Shown here: positions 24,932 through 36,900 of the stretch, in pieces | Position numbering within the stretch: position 1 is the first letter of the stretch | Layout: the number at the start of each line of letters is the position of its first letter | Assembly: GCA_029224185.1 (NCBI GenBank) | Contig: CM055198.1 | Location: forward strand, 22,563,036-22,627,035 | Source: Karalla daura | Taxonomy: Eukaryota; Chordata; Actinopteri; Chaetodontiformes; Leiognathidae | Direction of reading: 5' to 3' | Length of the DNA stretch: 64,000 nt | The notes under the pieces: model-generated | What the model was told of the DNA's origin: nothing | Database searches by the model: none | What the model saw: only the letters and a program-made list of their open reading frames with translations | Made by a program: the position numbers and the translations under genes

Positions 24932-27900
24932 CTGTGACAGGATAGAACAGAGGCTGTATTGTCGGCCTTGGCGCTAAAAGATATAAATGGACGCATGCAG
25001 ACAGGCTCAAGTGACGATGCAAATGCCGGCACGTGTGTTTTGTTGTTCCTCTCTGAGGCTGAGGCTCAGCAGCAGCAAACATGCCCCGCAGTGTGAGATC
25101 AGAAAAAAACAAAAACACACTGGCAGAGAATTGAGGATTTCAGTAATTACTCCAAAGGGATAATTTCCAATCCCTTTACAACACAATTGAATTACCACGC
25201 AGACTCACTCTTGAATTATGTAATTGCATACGTAATTAGTAATATTGCTGCTGATTACCCTGGAGTGGTTGCCAGCACTGTCCTCCTGCTCCTGGAGCTC
25301 AGTTCTCCTCTGGAGCTGCACGCTGAGCTGCAGGAAGGACTCGCTCAGACGGTCGATTTCCTCCTCCACACAAGACATCTGAAATATGTGGTAAGAGGAA
25401 TTAACACGTTTGTTGCTTGGAGGACGGTCTCCCGAATCAAAGTGGTGATTTATGACGCACCTGCATCGGAGTCCCTTTGGGTGGTAGACCTGCAGTGACC
25501 AGAGAATCAAAGGGTGCAAAATGAATGATTGTTGTGTGTCAGGCAGAGACACAAACACCCGCTTCCCATCAAATAGCTTCACTGCTCATTGGCATCTTGT
25601 CATTAATGTCTTGAACTGTGCTGCATGAGGATATTCGACCATTGATCTGGAAGAGAAGCTGTATTGGTGATGCAGGAGCCCCAAATTGAGTCAGTTTTCT
25701 CTTTGTCTCTGTCTGATATTTTAACTACTTTTCAGCATCTTTTGACTGAAATGGGAAGGCATCTGAGCTCTGTCTCATAGTGCAATTAAATGAGTTGATT
25801 AGTTTGTATGATTGTCTGGGCATTATGGATCAATACCTACAGGAATGGACTTTGTGGGTTGCAAGTATTAAACTCATGCTCACCTCAGACGAAAAGGTAC
25901 CAGGCTGCTCGTAATAGATTTACTATTGATCAAGGGTCAAGAGTTGATGCTCATCACATCACAGTTTTCATCTTAATATTTATAGTGAAAACTTTATATA
26001 CCTGGTTCTGATCCTACCACTTACTATAAGTCATCTTACCAATGTTTGTGTCCTTGGCTGAACCCTGTTTGAGGTCCGTCATGAGCTGCTCTAACTTGAA
26101 ATATTTGTATTTCTCCAGTCTGAAAATGAAATGTTGGCAGAAAAGTTAATTTGCACAAGTTCACTTTAAAGAGTTGCTCCTCTCTGTCGAGGGTTTCCTC
26201 TCTCACTGACCTGCTGGCTAATAGGCGCTCAGTGAACTGCGTCTCAGTGGGAACTCTAATGTTGAGAAATTCATCTGCTAATGCGCCATGCCGCCCCTCC
26301 ACCGCTCCAAACTCTGACTGTGCAGGAAAAGCATAAAAAATAATAAGCCCCTAGTTGTGCACTATGAGTTTAATACGCAGCTCAAATATCACCTACGCAC
26401 CGCCACTGTGTTTCCCTTGAAAGAAAAGTTGAACAGCTGAAGGCTGAGAGCTGAAATAGCCTCATGGAGGGCTTGCATAAAGCTCCGGGGTTTAGATCCT
26501 GGATGAAAAAGAAAAACAAATATTTTGTTTCCAAAGAAGATTAAAGTACTTTGTGCTTGTAGGGATGATTGCCAGAGTTGTACTTTACTACGCCACTATG
26601 GCAAAATGATGAGAGGAGATTGGGTCTCAGGACTCCCTCTCTGGTACCATCTGTCCGATTACCTGACGCTATGAGGGCCATGGACTGCAGAATAGTAGCC
26701 ACAAAGTGTCCCACGTGTTGAAGCTTTGCCTCGGACAGATAAAGGATCTGATTAGTTGCGTCAAAATAAAAGTCCCTGGGGCCGAGCGCTGTGAGGGCCT
26801 CATTAGAGGATTCCAGTGAAGCAGGGATCGACTTGGCCAGCAGCAGAGGCACAGACGGGAACAGGGTGCAGCTTGCAAGCAACTGCATCACCTGACAACC
26901 AAACAGGAAAACAGCCGAGTGCTGAGGTGAGAGGGTGTCCAGCGCCGTGGGGACAAGTTTCCCATCACTGTTCGTCTGGATCAGAGGATCTGTGGCTGCA
27001 AAAATAGATGAAAGACACTGCATTTGAGGCTTCACGGTATCCACAAATTGCTGTAACATTCCTTCTAAATCTTCCTAAGATGGTGGATGGAGGCTTTCCA
27101 TCATGTTTCTGTACCATTGTGGAGAAGCTGGTGGGATCCAGTTGTGGCCAGGTCCTGCAGGGACTGCTGGATGTCCTGTAGCGTCTTGAATAAAGGAGTC
27201 ACGCTGACCAGCTTGGACAGGTCATCATCACTCAGACACGGAGCTGTGCTCTGCAAATGGACTGAGGAAGATGGATGTTTCTTGCTGGATGGACGTGACA
27301 CACAATGCGCTTGGAAATGCAGCAAACCTCTGGGCAGATGTGGCGCTTACCTGGCTCATGGGAAAGAGCTTCTGCTTTGGTCATGTTCAGGGAGGAAAAC
27401 TGAGGATGGTAGAGGGTAAAAAGAATAAAAATAAAATCTTCATTACTGCACCATGAACCAAAGCAGACCACGCACTACCTGTGTGCAGCACATGTGGACA
27501 TCATGAGGACCAGGATCCTGGCTCTGCCAAGCTTCTCCAGTCAGCCGGCACACAAGAGTCTCCACTGACCTGAGAACAGCTCCAAGTAACGCTATAGAGG
27601 CCTCCGCTGGGGCAAAAGAAACACTCATTTATGAAAGAATAAATGAAATGACAGACAGTGATTTACAGGAAGGGCGTGAACACTGTGTTCAGTCCAGCAG
27701 AAACACTCTTGGTTTGCTAAGAACAATATCACGTTAATTACCTTATTTTGACAATTAAGCTACAGTCTATTAGTTTAGCTAGCTTAGCTTAGCTTATCTC
27801 TAAAGCTATGACTTAATGTTACCTTATTTAACAAGTCCATACATATCCTACTGTAAAGGCTTTCACAACGTGGTCCTGGTGCTACATTGATCTGACTGAA

Positions 27901-30900
27901 CCGTACCTGTAAATTCATCAAACGTGTAGGACAGGAGAAGAGGATGCAAAATGACAAAACCATTCCTTTGATGGATTCTATGGTTAGACATCCGTAGCGA
28001 TCTTCGATCTTTTCCTTATGTCTATCTTTAAGAATGATGCAGAGATCAATTTGACTGAATCAGCACAACTTTTACCTTGTGTGTCTCTTTCTCCTGCACT
28101 GCTGTTTGACAGCTTGTCCCTCCGCGAGTTATGAACGAGCAGCTCCTTGAGGATGCTCATCTTTTTATGATCCATACTCTCAAAGACTCTCTGAAAAGAT
28201 GATTATGGCCTTTAAATATTTGACATTTCTAACAGTTCCCTCATCAGTTATTGTGAGAGTCACCTTGAGTGTTTCAGTTTGCTGACAAATGTTCCTGTAA
28301 AACTGCTGCGTGTCTTTACGGTGTCGGGCCAGCTGAGAGGCGATGTGGAGGTTCTGGTCCTCCAGTTTGTCGTACAGTGTCTTCACATTGAAATCCTCCA
28401 AGTCACAGCAACCTGAAACACCTCCTAAATGAATGCAGTCAATGTCAATGGTCCTACATTACTTGGGCGGAAATGGAGGGGAAAAACCTCTGCGTGACAC
28501 CGCTAAGAGCTGAGGGGATACTCTGGTGATGAATGGCTGCGGCTTGCAATCAAAAGCTTCCAGAACTGAGCTTCATGATAATTCACTGGAGTCTTTCTGG
28601 CTTTTTATACTGCCTCTGATGGGACATGCAGGGGATGATAAGGACCTGAATTAAAATTGCAAAGGCTAACAAGGGAGCTAGAGATAACAGCACAAGCTAT
28701 TAGAGTCTGATTTTAGCCATTATTTTTGTTATCATCCATCAGATGGGAAACAGGCTGTTAACTGCTACCTGGTCATGCATGACTGTTTCATAATGATGAG
28801 GCCAGTGGACATTTAAACGGTCTATCACCCTGCACGAGTAGTGCAATGAGCTCTAAGTGAAAAAACACCAACAACAAGGTCAATTATACATCAGCCATTA
28901 CATACAGTACATAACAGACTAAAAAGAAATAATAGCGTATATTTCGAAGACCAGTCACCTGAAAAATGTTTTTTTTAGTGGTAGATCTCAGGAAACATTT
29001 TCAGTAATTGACTGATGAAGATCCTATTGGAGTGGTGTGGAAAATAGAAAACTGGGCAGTTTTATTTATGAAGTTTTACCAAAAAAAGTCAGGATGAACA
29101 CATTCCCCACCAAAGACCTTAAAAGTAAAATCCTGCAAACTGAGCAACTACTCTTTGCACTTTGTCTATTCTATTTTGCGCTTCTTTTTCACCAAATTGG
29201 AATGACCTTTCAGCTCAGGTTGATAAAGAGCAGCTCCTCACCTCCTTTAGAGACAGCAGGCTCCTCAGCCTCTGCTCCCTCCCCCACCCCCCGGCTGTCC
29301 AGCAGGCCCCCGGGTCCTGGGACGGCTCCACTGCAGTACAAAGTTAAGTCTCAGGACACCTGTACTGACTGTGTGGTGCTTACACAGTGGTGACATGCAG
29401 TGTCCTTACACACACCTTGAAACACACCACCCACCTGTCTCCACTGCAAACACAATCCACCGGACAGAACGGCTCCCCAACACTGCGCCACTTTGGCTTG
29501 GTCCTCCACTGGGAGACTAGTTTGGCTTGGCCGGGTCGAAGAACCAACACTGTGGTAGTCACCACCACAACCACAACCAGCAGCAGGCTCAGGACCCCTG
29601 GACACATTGTGCCATGGTTAAGATCACAAGGGCTAACTTGCTATAGCCATGCAGGATAGACTGAATTGAAGGCTTTTTTCTGTGGTTGAGAACCACCACA
29701 GGTTGAGAACATCATCGGATAGTGATTGAAAACCACATTTAACTACTTGACGGGCATAAAAACCAATAATCAGTGGGTATATGCACCTGATATGACTCCC
29801 CAGTCAGGCAGGAGGTTGAGCCTGTGCTGCTTGACGATGCCGTGTTTGACCAGTTGTGCAGGCGTCATGGGCTGGAAGACGGAGGCCCGAGGGTCGCACT
29901 CCGTCCCCTCCTGGCTGACCACCACCACCACGCCCCGCTCCGGGACAGCGCTGTCCACCAACACATACTTCCCTGTCTCTGAAAACACGTGGGCGAACCT
30001 GGGGAATGGAGGGCAGACGAGATTTCAAACAAGCAGCACTACAAGCCTGGCACGCTGTACAGAGGAAACGCTACCTGGTAGAGTTGAACTTTGTCTGCTT
30101 CATGAGTATCTCCAGACGCCTGAAAGCGCCATAATCCCAGCTGGGGTTACTGTTGAACAGATGGTCTTTCTGATACACTGGGAAGTGACTGAGGCTGCGG
30201 TCTTGAAGATATAAAGTGAGGTTGGAGACGGATGAAAGAGTTTGCAACAAACGTGACTGAACATAAAAGATAAAGGGAGTCAGCCGTACTGGTGTGGTTG
30301 ATGGTGAGATGGAAGATGAGCATGTCCCCAGAGGACAGACAGGCGATGGGGTTGGGGATGCGAGGAAGTATGGAAGCATGAGCAGCATCCTCTTCTGTGC
30401 CTCTCCCTTTCCTGGGTCTCGTATTTAATATTTCTATTGGTTCTGAAAAAAGATAAATTGTGTCATCTTAATGATTAGCATTACAATAACTCTGATAAGA
30501 TAATGAAACTAATGAATACTAGGTTAAATGGTGTCACCTGATAAAAACTGACTGATGAGGTCTCTTTGAGTGGGAATCCAGCCAAACACTCCGTCAGTGT
30601 CAAACTGGACCAAATGGATTTTTCCAATATTGTTTGCATGGATATCTGGTCCCAACACATTCATTAAAGCCTGATTGAAAACAGAATGATAAGATATTGG
30701 TAACTGAGAGGTAGAGGCAACTCTCTGCATATAAACATCTGCCCAGAAATCACTATATCGGAGAAGCAATAGCTGAAGTTATAGGGTATAACCATCAACT
30801 GCTGCATATTATAGTTTTTATAAGTGATTGATGAATCACGTAAATGCAGTTTCTTATCACTTTCAAATGATAGTATGCACATTTAAGTGGCCAAACTTGT

Positions 30901-33900
30901 GGCAGTGTTTTGGTGGCATTTTAAACACAAATCGTTTTAAGATAGATTTCCTGTCCAGTAACCGCTGTGTGGACATTCTACAGCGATAAAACACAACCAC
31001 ACAAACTCAAGTATACACACACAAGCAAAACATTTACTGATGATTTAACTCTCCAAAAAAGTTTGAGACCAGGGAGATATTTCACTGAAATATTTAAGAT
31101 GAATTTTTCAGTTCACACTTTCGCTGTGATGCAACGATATCTCAAGATCTGCAGGTGCAACATTTTTCTGGCTGAAGCTCAGACTGGCTGAGACCCTGAT
31201 AAATGCCATGCCAAGCTTTCCACCAGCTAACCAATCAGACCAGACCCTACAGTCTGAGCAGGCTGCTGGCTGGACACTGCAATACTAAAGCTAGGTTTGT
31301 GCTTATTTTTATCAGCTGGTGACAGCTCCCAGAAATTCCTACATTACATGCATTTTGTGAAAGAGATTAGTACATGTCACGTAAGTGAGAAAGTCATTAT
31401 CTCGTAAGGTGTGGACCATCAGCAGTTTGTCTGACACCTCTCCCTTACCCGGGTCCAGACCGCACTGCCTCTCTCTTTGAGCTGCAGCAGCAAGTGTCCG
31501 TCTGGTGAGAGCTGGGCGGAGAGCTGAGGCAGCCGCGAGAGGCAGGAGGTGTTGCAGAGCTCCTCAGCAGACACATATCGCTGGCAGTGGCAGCTGACAC
31601 CCCAGGAGCAGGCCAGATGACACCACACACACAGCACGATTGGACATTCCTCCATCACATCCAGGTTTGGTGGTTTTTAACACAGCGATTAAGGTCAAGA
31701 GTTTAAACAGGACTTACATTCCCATCTCCACGTCCAGAGTTCCACCGTGTGCTCCACAGGTCACGTTACAGGAGTGAAGGGAGGGCGACACACACTCTCT
31801 GGACGCTGCCAGACGCACCTGTCCAGCGGCACAGCGTTTGTTTGCCTGTGACACACACACACACACACACATACAGACATACAAACTTAAAGACATGCAG
31901 ACATCTATCCACTATATGTCTATTCAAAGTAACCTTTAAGATACAGACTAGCTCTTAGACAATTAGTTTGTTGTGGTTGAGAGAGACTTTAACCACTCAT
32001 CCATAACTGACTTTGAGAGATCATTCCAGTCCATCCATGGAAGACTTTGAATCAAACCAATTCATGGGAAACATTTGACAGTAAATAAATCACAACTTAA
32101 AACATGGAAGTAAATTCAGAAGGGAGTGAACACATTTGGGTGAGATATCCAAAGTTGTATCCAAACTTAATATTGCAGCTGATAGCAATAAAGATCCTCT
32201 TCCTGTTTTCAGATGTGTGCTGACCTCAGGCTGGCAGTCCAGCTCACTGTCAGAGATTGAGCTTTTGAAATCCAGTTCATCATAGAAGATAAAACCAGTT
32301 CTGCACAAGCAAGAACCATCTGAGTGCTGGAAGGCACGGTTCCTGCCGATGCAGGTGCAGGAGGAGGAGCCTGAGGAAGCAGCACAAATATAATCAGCAG
32401 AGATCTTTTTTGAAGGGAAAGTGCCGTAGGTGTGCCGTAGAGTTTTCTGACAGGACATCACCTGCTGTGGAGGTGGAGGAGCTGCCACAGGGAAAGCAGG
32501 CCCTCTGTGCAGGCAGGTGGTTGAAGGTGCCAGCTGGACACGGGTGACAGTCGGACATGGACGCTGCCAGCGTGAGGTTCCCGAAGGAGCCCGGGGGGCA
32601 GGGCACTGGCTGGGTGGACCTCACAGGGCAGACATATCCCAGAGGGCAAGCCTTACTCTTATAGTGATCCGTTCCTGTCAAATCAAAATAAACTCACACC
32701 TCATTTGGAGTTGGACACCTAATAAATGTCAGACACACAAAGTGGGATTGTGGGGGATTTGTGGTGGTGGTAGAGCAATGCACCTGGGGGGCAAAAGAAT
32801 CCTGAGGGGCACGGAAGGCATTGCAGGATGGGGGAGAGGTATGGACGGTGAGTGCCGCCCTCACACTCACTGCAGCAGCTGCTGCTGGATCCCCTGAGCC
32901 CGCTGGTGTTGACAGGCATGGACCCCCCATCACAGGACGTCATGTCAGAGCTGTTGGCCGGGCAGTAGTAGGGGAAGGCACAGCTGCAGGGCACAGTAAC
33001 AAGGTTATTTATGAACAACACTTCAACCTGCAGCATGTGGAATCAGTCATAACAACTCATTCCACAGATGAAGCCTCTCGCACACACACACACACACACG
33101 CACTTTTCGTGCCATATGGAGGCTTTCGTGTACTCACAGTTGTGAGGCGGTGTGGTAGGAATGGGACCCCTCTGGACAGAAATAACCTTCAGGACAGACT
33201 TCAGGCTCAGCGGTCTGAGGGCCGCAGTACGAGCCAGCTCTGCACAGTCTCTCAGAGACAGCACCTGGGTTATGAGCAAAAACTCATTATAGCCTCAGCC
33301 TTACAGCCTCATTACGGTCTTTGGAGGGAGAGGCATTTATTAAAGTCCCTCCAGCTTCCACCCACAGTCCAAAACATGCATGTTTAGGCCAAGTGGAGAC
33401 TCTAAATTGCCCCTGGATGTGAGTGGGAGAGTGAATGGAGTATGCATGTGTGCGTGTCCCGTGATTGACTGGCGAGTATTCCAGGGTATATTCCCTGGCC
33501 TTGCCCTATGTGGGCTGAGAGCTCCAGCAGATCCCTGTGACAGCATTAAGGCAGATAATGGATGGATGGATGGCATTTATTAAACATAGATAGAAACTTT
33601 ATTGATCCCTTGGGGAGAAAATCAGGAAGAATTTCTCAGAGGTGTGCCCTGGGATAGACTTAAGCAGACCTTTAAGGCATAAAATGAGCAAGATAATGAA
33701 TAACTGAATTGATAAATGGAAGTTTGATGATGGCGCTATACCTCTGGGACACTGGAAGGAGGCCCTGCAGGGGATCCCCTCCACATTTGGCTGCCCTGCA
33801 GCGCGGGGATCTGGGCAGAAGTTTCCCCCTGTGCAGGGTTCACACTGGCTGGGCGAGGCCGCTCCAGGAAGGCTCCTCTGGGTGCCTGCAGGGCAGTAGA

Positions 33901-36900
33901 TCGGGGGTCCGGTCCCACTGCACCAGAATCCAGGTGGGCAGGCACTACTGGAGAAGTCTGTGAGGCCTGGAAAAGCCACAGTTTTGTGAAAAGCCCATTC
34001 TTCACCTCACACAACGGAGTAGAAATAAATATGCAGCATTATCGTTCACACATATTGTGCAGGACTTTAATTTAAAACCAGCTGAACTTTGAAGCGTATC
34101 AAAACGACTCTGGGAGCCGTTATTTATGAACACAAAGAACCAGAGGGAGTTCTGCTGGGCATGAGCCACTAGATAAGGTTACAATAGGGGTTTCAATTTG
34201 AAGCATTTTTGACAGCGATAAGAAAAAGTTTTTTCTGTATAAATCCACCACTTCATCATTACCGTACCCTAAGGTAGCACGAGTTTTACATTCAGTGTCT
34301 TCAGTCACATTATACCTCCTTTACTCTTATCTCAGACACAGGTTCAGCCTCTGGTGTAATAGTGTGCATACATTGTGAAATTAATCAAACCTGGGAGGAC
34401 AATTTTCTTTAAGTGTAAATGTGAATTCAAACCCAAGAGAAGGAGGATATCAAGGCTTATTTTACACTTCATTATGGAAACAGAATGGACCAGAATGACA
34501 ATAGGAGGCAAAAAATAACTATCCTTTTCATTCAAAAGAGATGGCTACATGTATATTAACTTGGCATTATATTTCACACCTGTTTGGTTACAGTGTGAGC
34601 CAGCCGGGCAGGGCAGGCAGTCACCCTTGCTGCCTGCGCCTGGAGAGGGGCGGTACGTGAACAGAGGACACGGTCTGGGTCCCGTCCCTCCTCCGAAGTC
34701 ACTGCCAGGGAGACCGTCACAGTAATGCCCAGCAGGACACAGGAGCAGCTCCGGCACTCCTGCAAGCAAACAGACTCTGTCACGTTAGAGGAAGAAACGA
34801 TGTGACAAGGTTTATGAATTTCCTTTATTACTCCAGCTCTAACAGAGACTTATTGATCACTGTTTATACCGTCACACATTTCTGACACATTACTCTCCAT
34901 GAGCTCAGGCTCAGTCCTGATCCTGACTTTCTGATTCTCATCCTGTGGTTTTATCCCCAGTCCCAGGCCTGACATCCATTTACACTCAGTTCACCCAAGA
35001 CATGAGACGGCTTGCTTCCTGCTTTGATTGTCTGAGTCTCCTCAATCCCAGTCGTTCCATTACGTCACTTTGTAGAAAGCAATTTGTCCAAATATCTCTT
35101 TATCATCATTTGGTGATTTCTCCATTTCATAGTGAAAACCTCATTCTGTTATAGCTTTTCCACTCATACCAGGTTTACACCAGTGGCGGGGCGGGCAGGG
35201 TAAGCAGTCTTGCAGGCTGGCGCCTCCTGGAGAACCTCTGAAAGTGTTTGCAGGACACAGCTCTGGCTCGTCCGTGCCCTCAGGGCAGTAGAAACCTGGA
35301 AATAACAACAGTTTGAGGCATTAACAATTTCTTCTTAACAATTCAGAGACAAAATGATCAAATCTCTCTCAAGTCTCAATGAGACCAATATGGATTATAC
35401 CAGGCAGTAAGGTTTTATTTATAAAGAGTTGTGGTTCTAAAGAGTTGTTGCTGTACCTGGAGGACACGGTCCAGCACACTGCATGCCCCACTGACACTGG
35501 GTCAGGTTAGACAGGGATCCCTGAGGGGTGAAGTCTGCACTCCCAGAAACACAGAGATAACCTGCAGCACACACACCCTGAATCCTCCCAGCCCTGAGAG
35601 GAAGAAAGCCCAGTCAAGAGAAAGCTCCTTGAAAGCGCCTCCTTTCAAGACTTGCGATCATGACTTTGAATAACTTTATGTATGTTAATTCTGTGGTTTC
35701 TCGAGCATAAATGGGGGAGATTGACTTAATGTGTTGTATAAGCTGCTCAGGGACTTAAGACAACTTCGGTGTGTTAACATCAGTGTGTCATAGAATTGGA
35801 AAATACAATAAAGACAATTTTTAAAAATCCACAAACCCAAAGGGTTTGCTTCAAACATAGTGGAACAGAAACACACCCAAGACAACAATTAAGAAGACAC
35901 TAAATCCTGCGCTTCATTAGATAAACAGAATGACAGTTACATCACTTGTGCAACACTTCTCCTCCCATACTCATATCTGAATTCATTATCTTCATGCATA
36001 AGGCGGTGTTAATTTGGCTGCTCGGTGACCCGAGCCTCGAACATGATACACTCCTGAATTCTGCTAATTGTGAGCATAATTAAAGCAGAGTCAAGTGTTT
36101 GCCTTTGAGCTTGTGTCTTTTGAGTTTATATGTGTATGCACAGGCACAAAACATGTGTGCCTCTGGGTGCGTGGCTGACTTATCTACTTTATTGTTGTGC
36201 GATCTTTTACTGATGCACATTTGCAGAGCACTTTTTTCAACTTCAGTTGATTTCAACTGTGCTCTATGCAGATAGAGTCGAGTGTGAACGCTGCATCAGT
36301 GGTGCATCCAGAGTACCTGCAGAACCTCCCTGGAGGACAGGGTAAACACTCTCTCTCCTCCTGGAGCCCTCCCTGGGTTGAATCAGTGTGTGTCCCATTA
36401 GGGCAGGGCACAGGCACCATGGTGCCTGTAAAAATGCACTAAATGTTAGGAAACACAGACACTTGCACCATGTTTTGTCATACAGACTGTACCACAAATG
36501 AAAGTGCTCATTGCAAACAAAATGCAATATTCAGTGAATTTGTGCAGTTGTCATTATGTGTCCCCGTCAAGTACCTGCAGGACAGAATGAGTGTGGTGGG
36601 CAGGCCCTGGGCTCTCCCACTATGGCCTCCTCACAGTAGAATCCAGGTCGGCATGGGATGCAACCATCCGAGCCTGGGTTCGGCTGGTACTCTCCAGTGG
36701 GACAAGGCAGTGCCAGAGCGGATCCGTCTGGACAGTAGTGGCCCTGTGACAGGATGCGAAACAATGATGACGCATTTGAGGCACCAGATAGAGCAGGACA
36801 TTAATAATTCACATGGCACTTCTCATGGAGCGATGCTATGAAAGAAACAATACAGACAATGGAGAAGGGGATGGACAGGAGAGGGATTTATGTACAGCAG

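Noticed and set aside
30071..30388. Single 105-codon minus-strand open frame across 30202-30289
   Set aside because: Read as one exon it gives the wrong frame for the SGDMLIFHLTINHT block; an 88-nt intron with good borders reconciles both sides.
32821..33387. 188-codon plus-strand open frame
   Set aside because: It lies antisense to well-supported exons 64-65 and runs through a repeat; a shadow of GC-rich cysteine exons.
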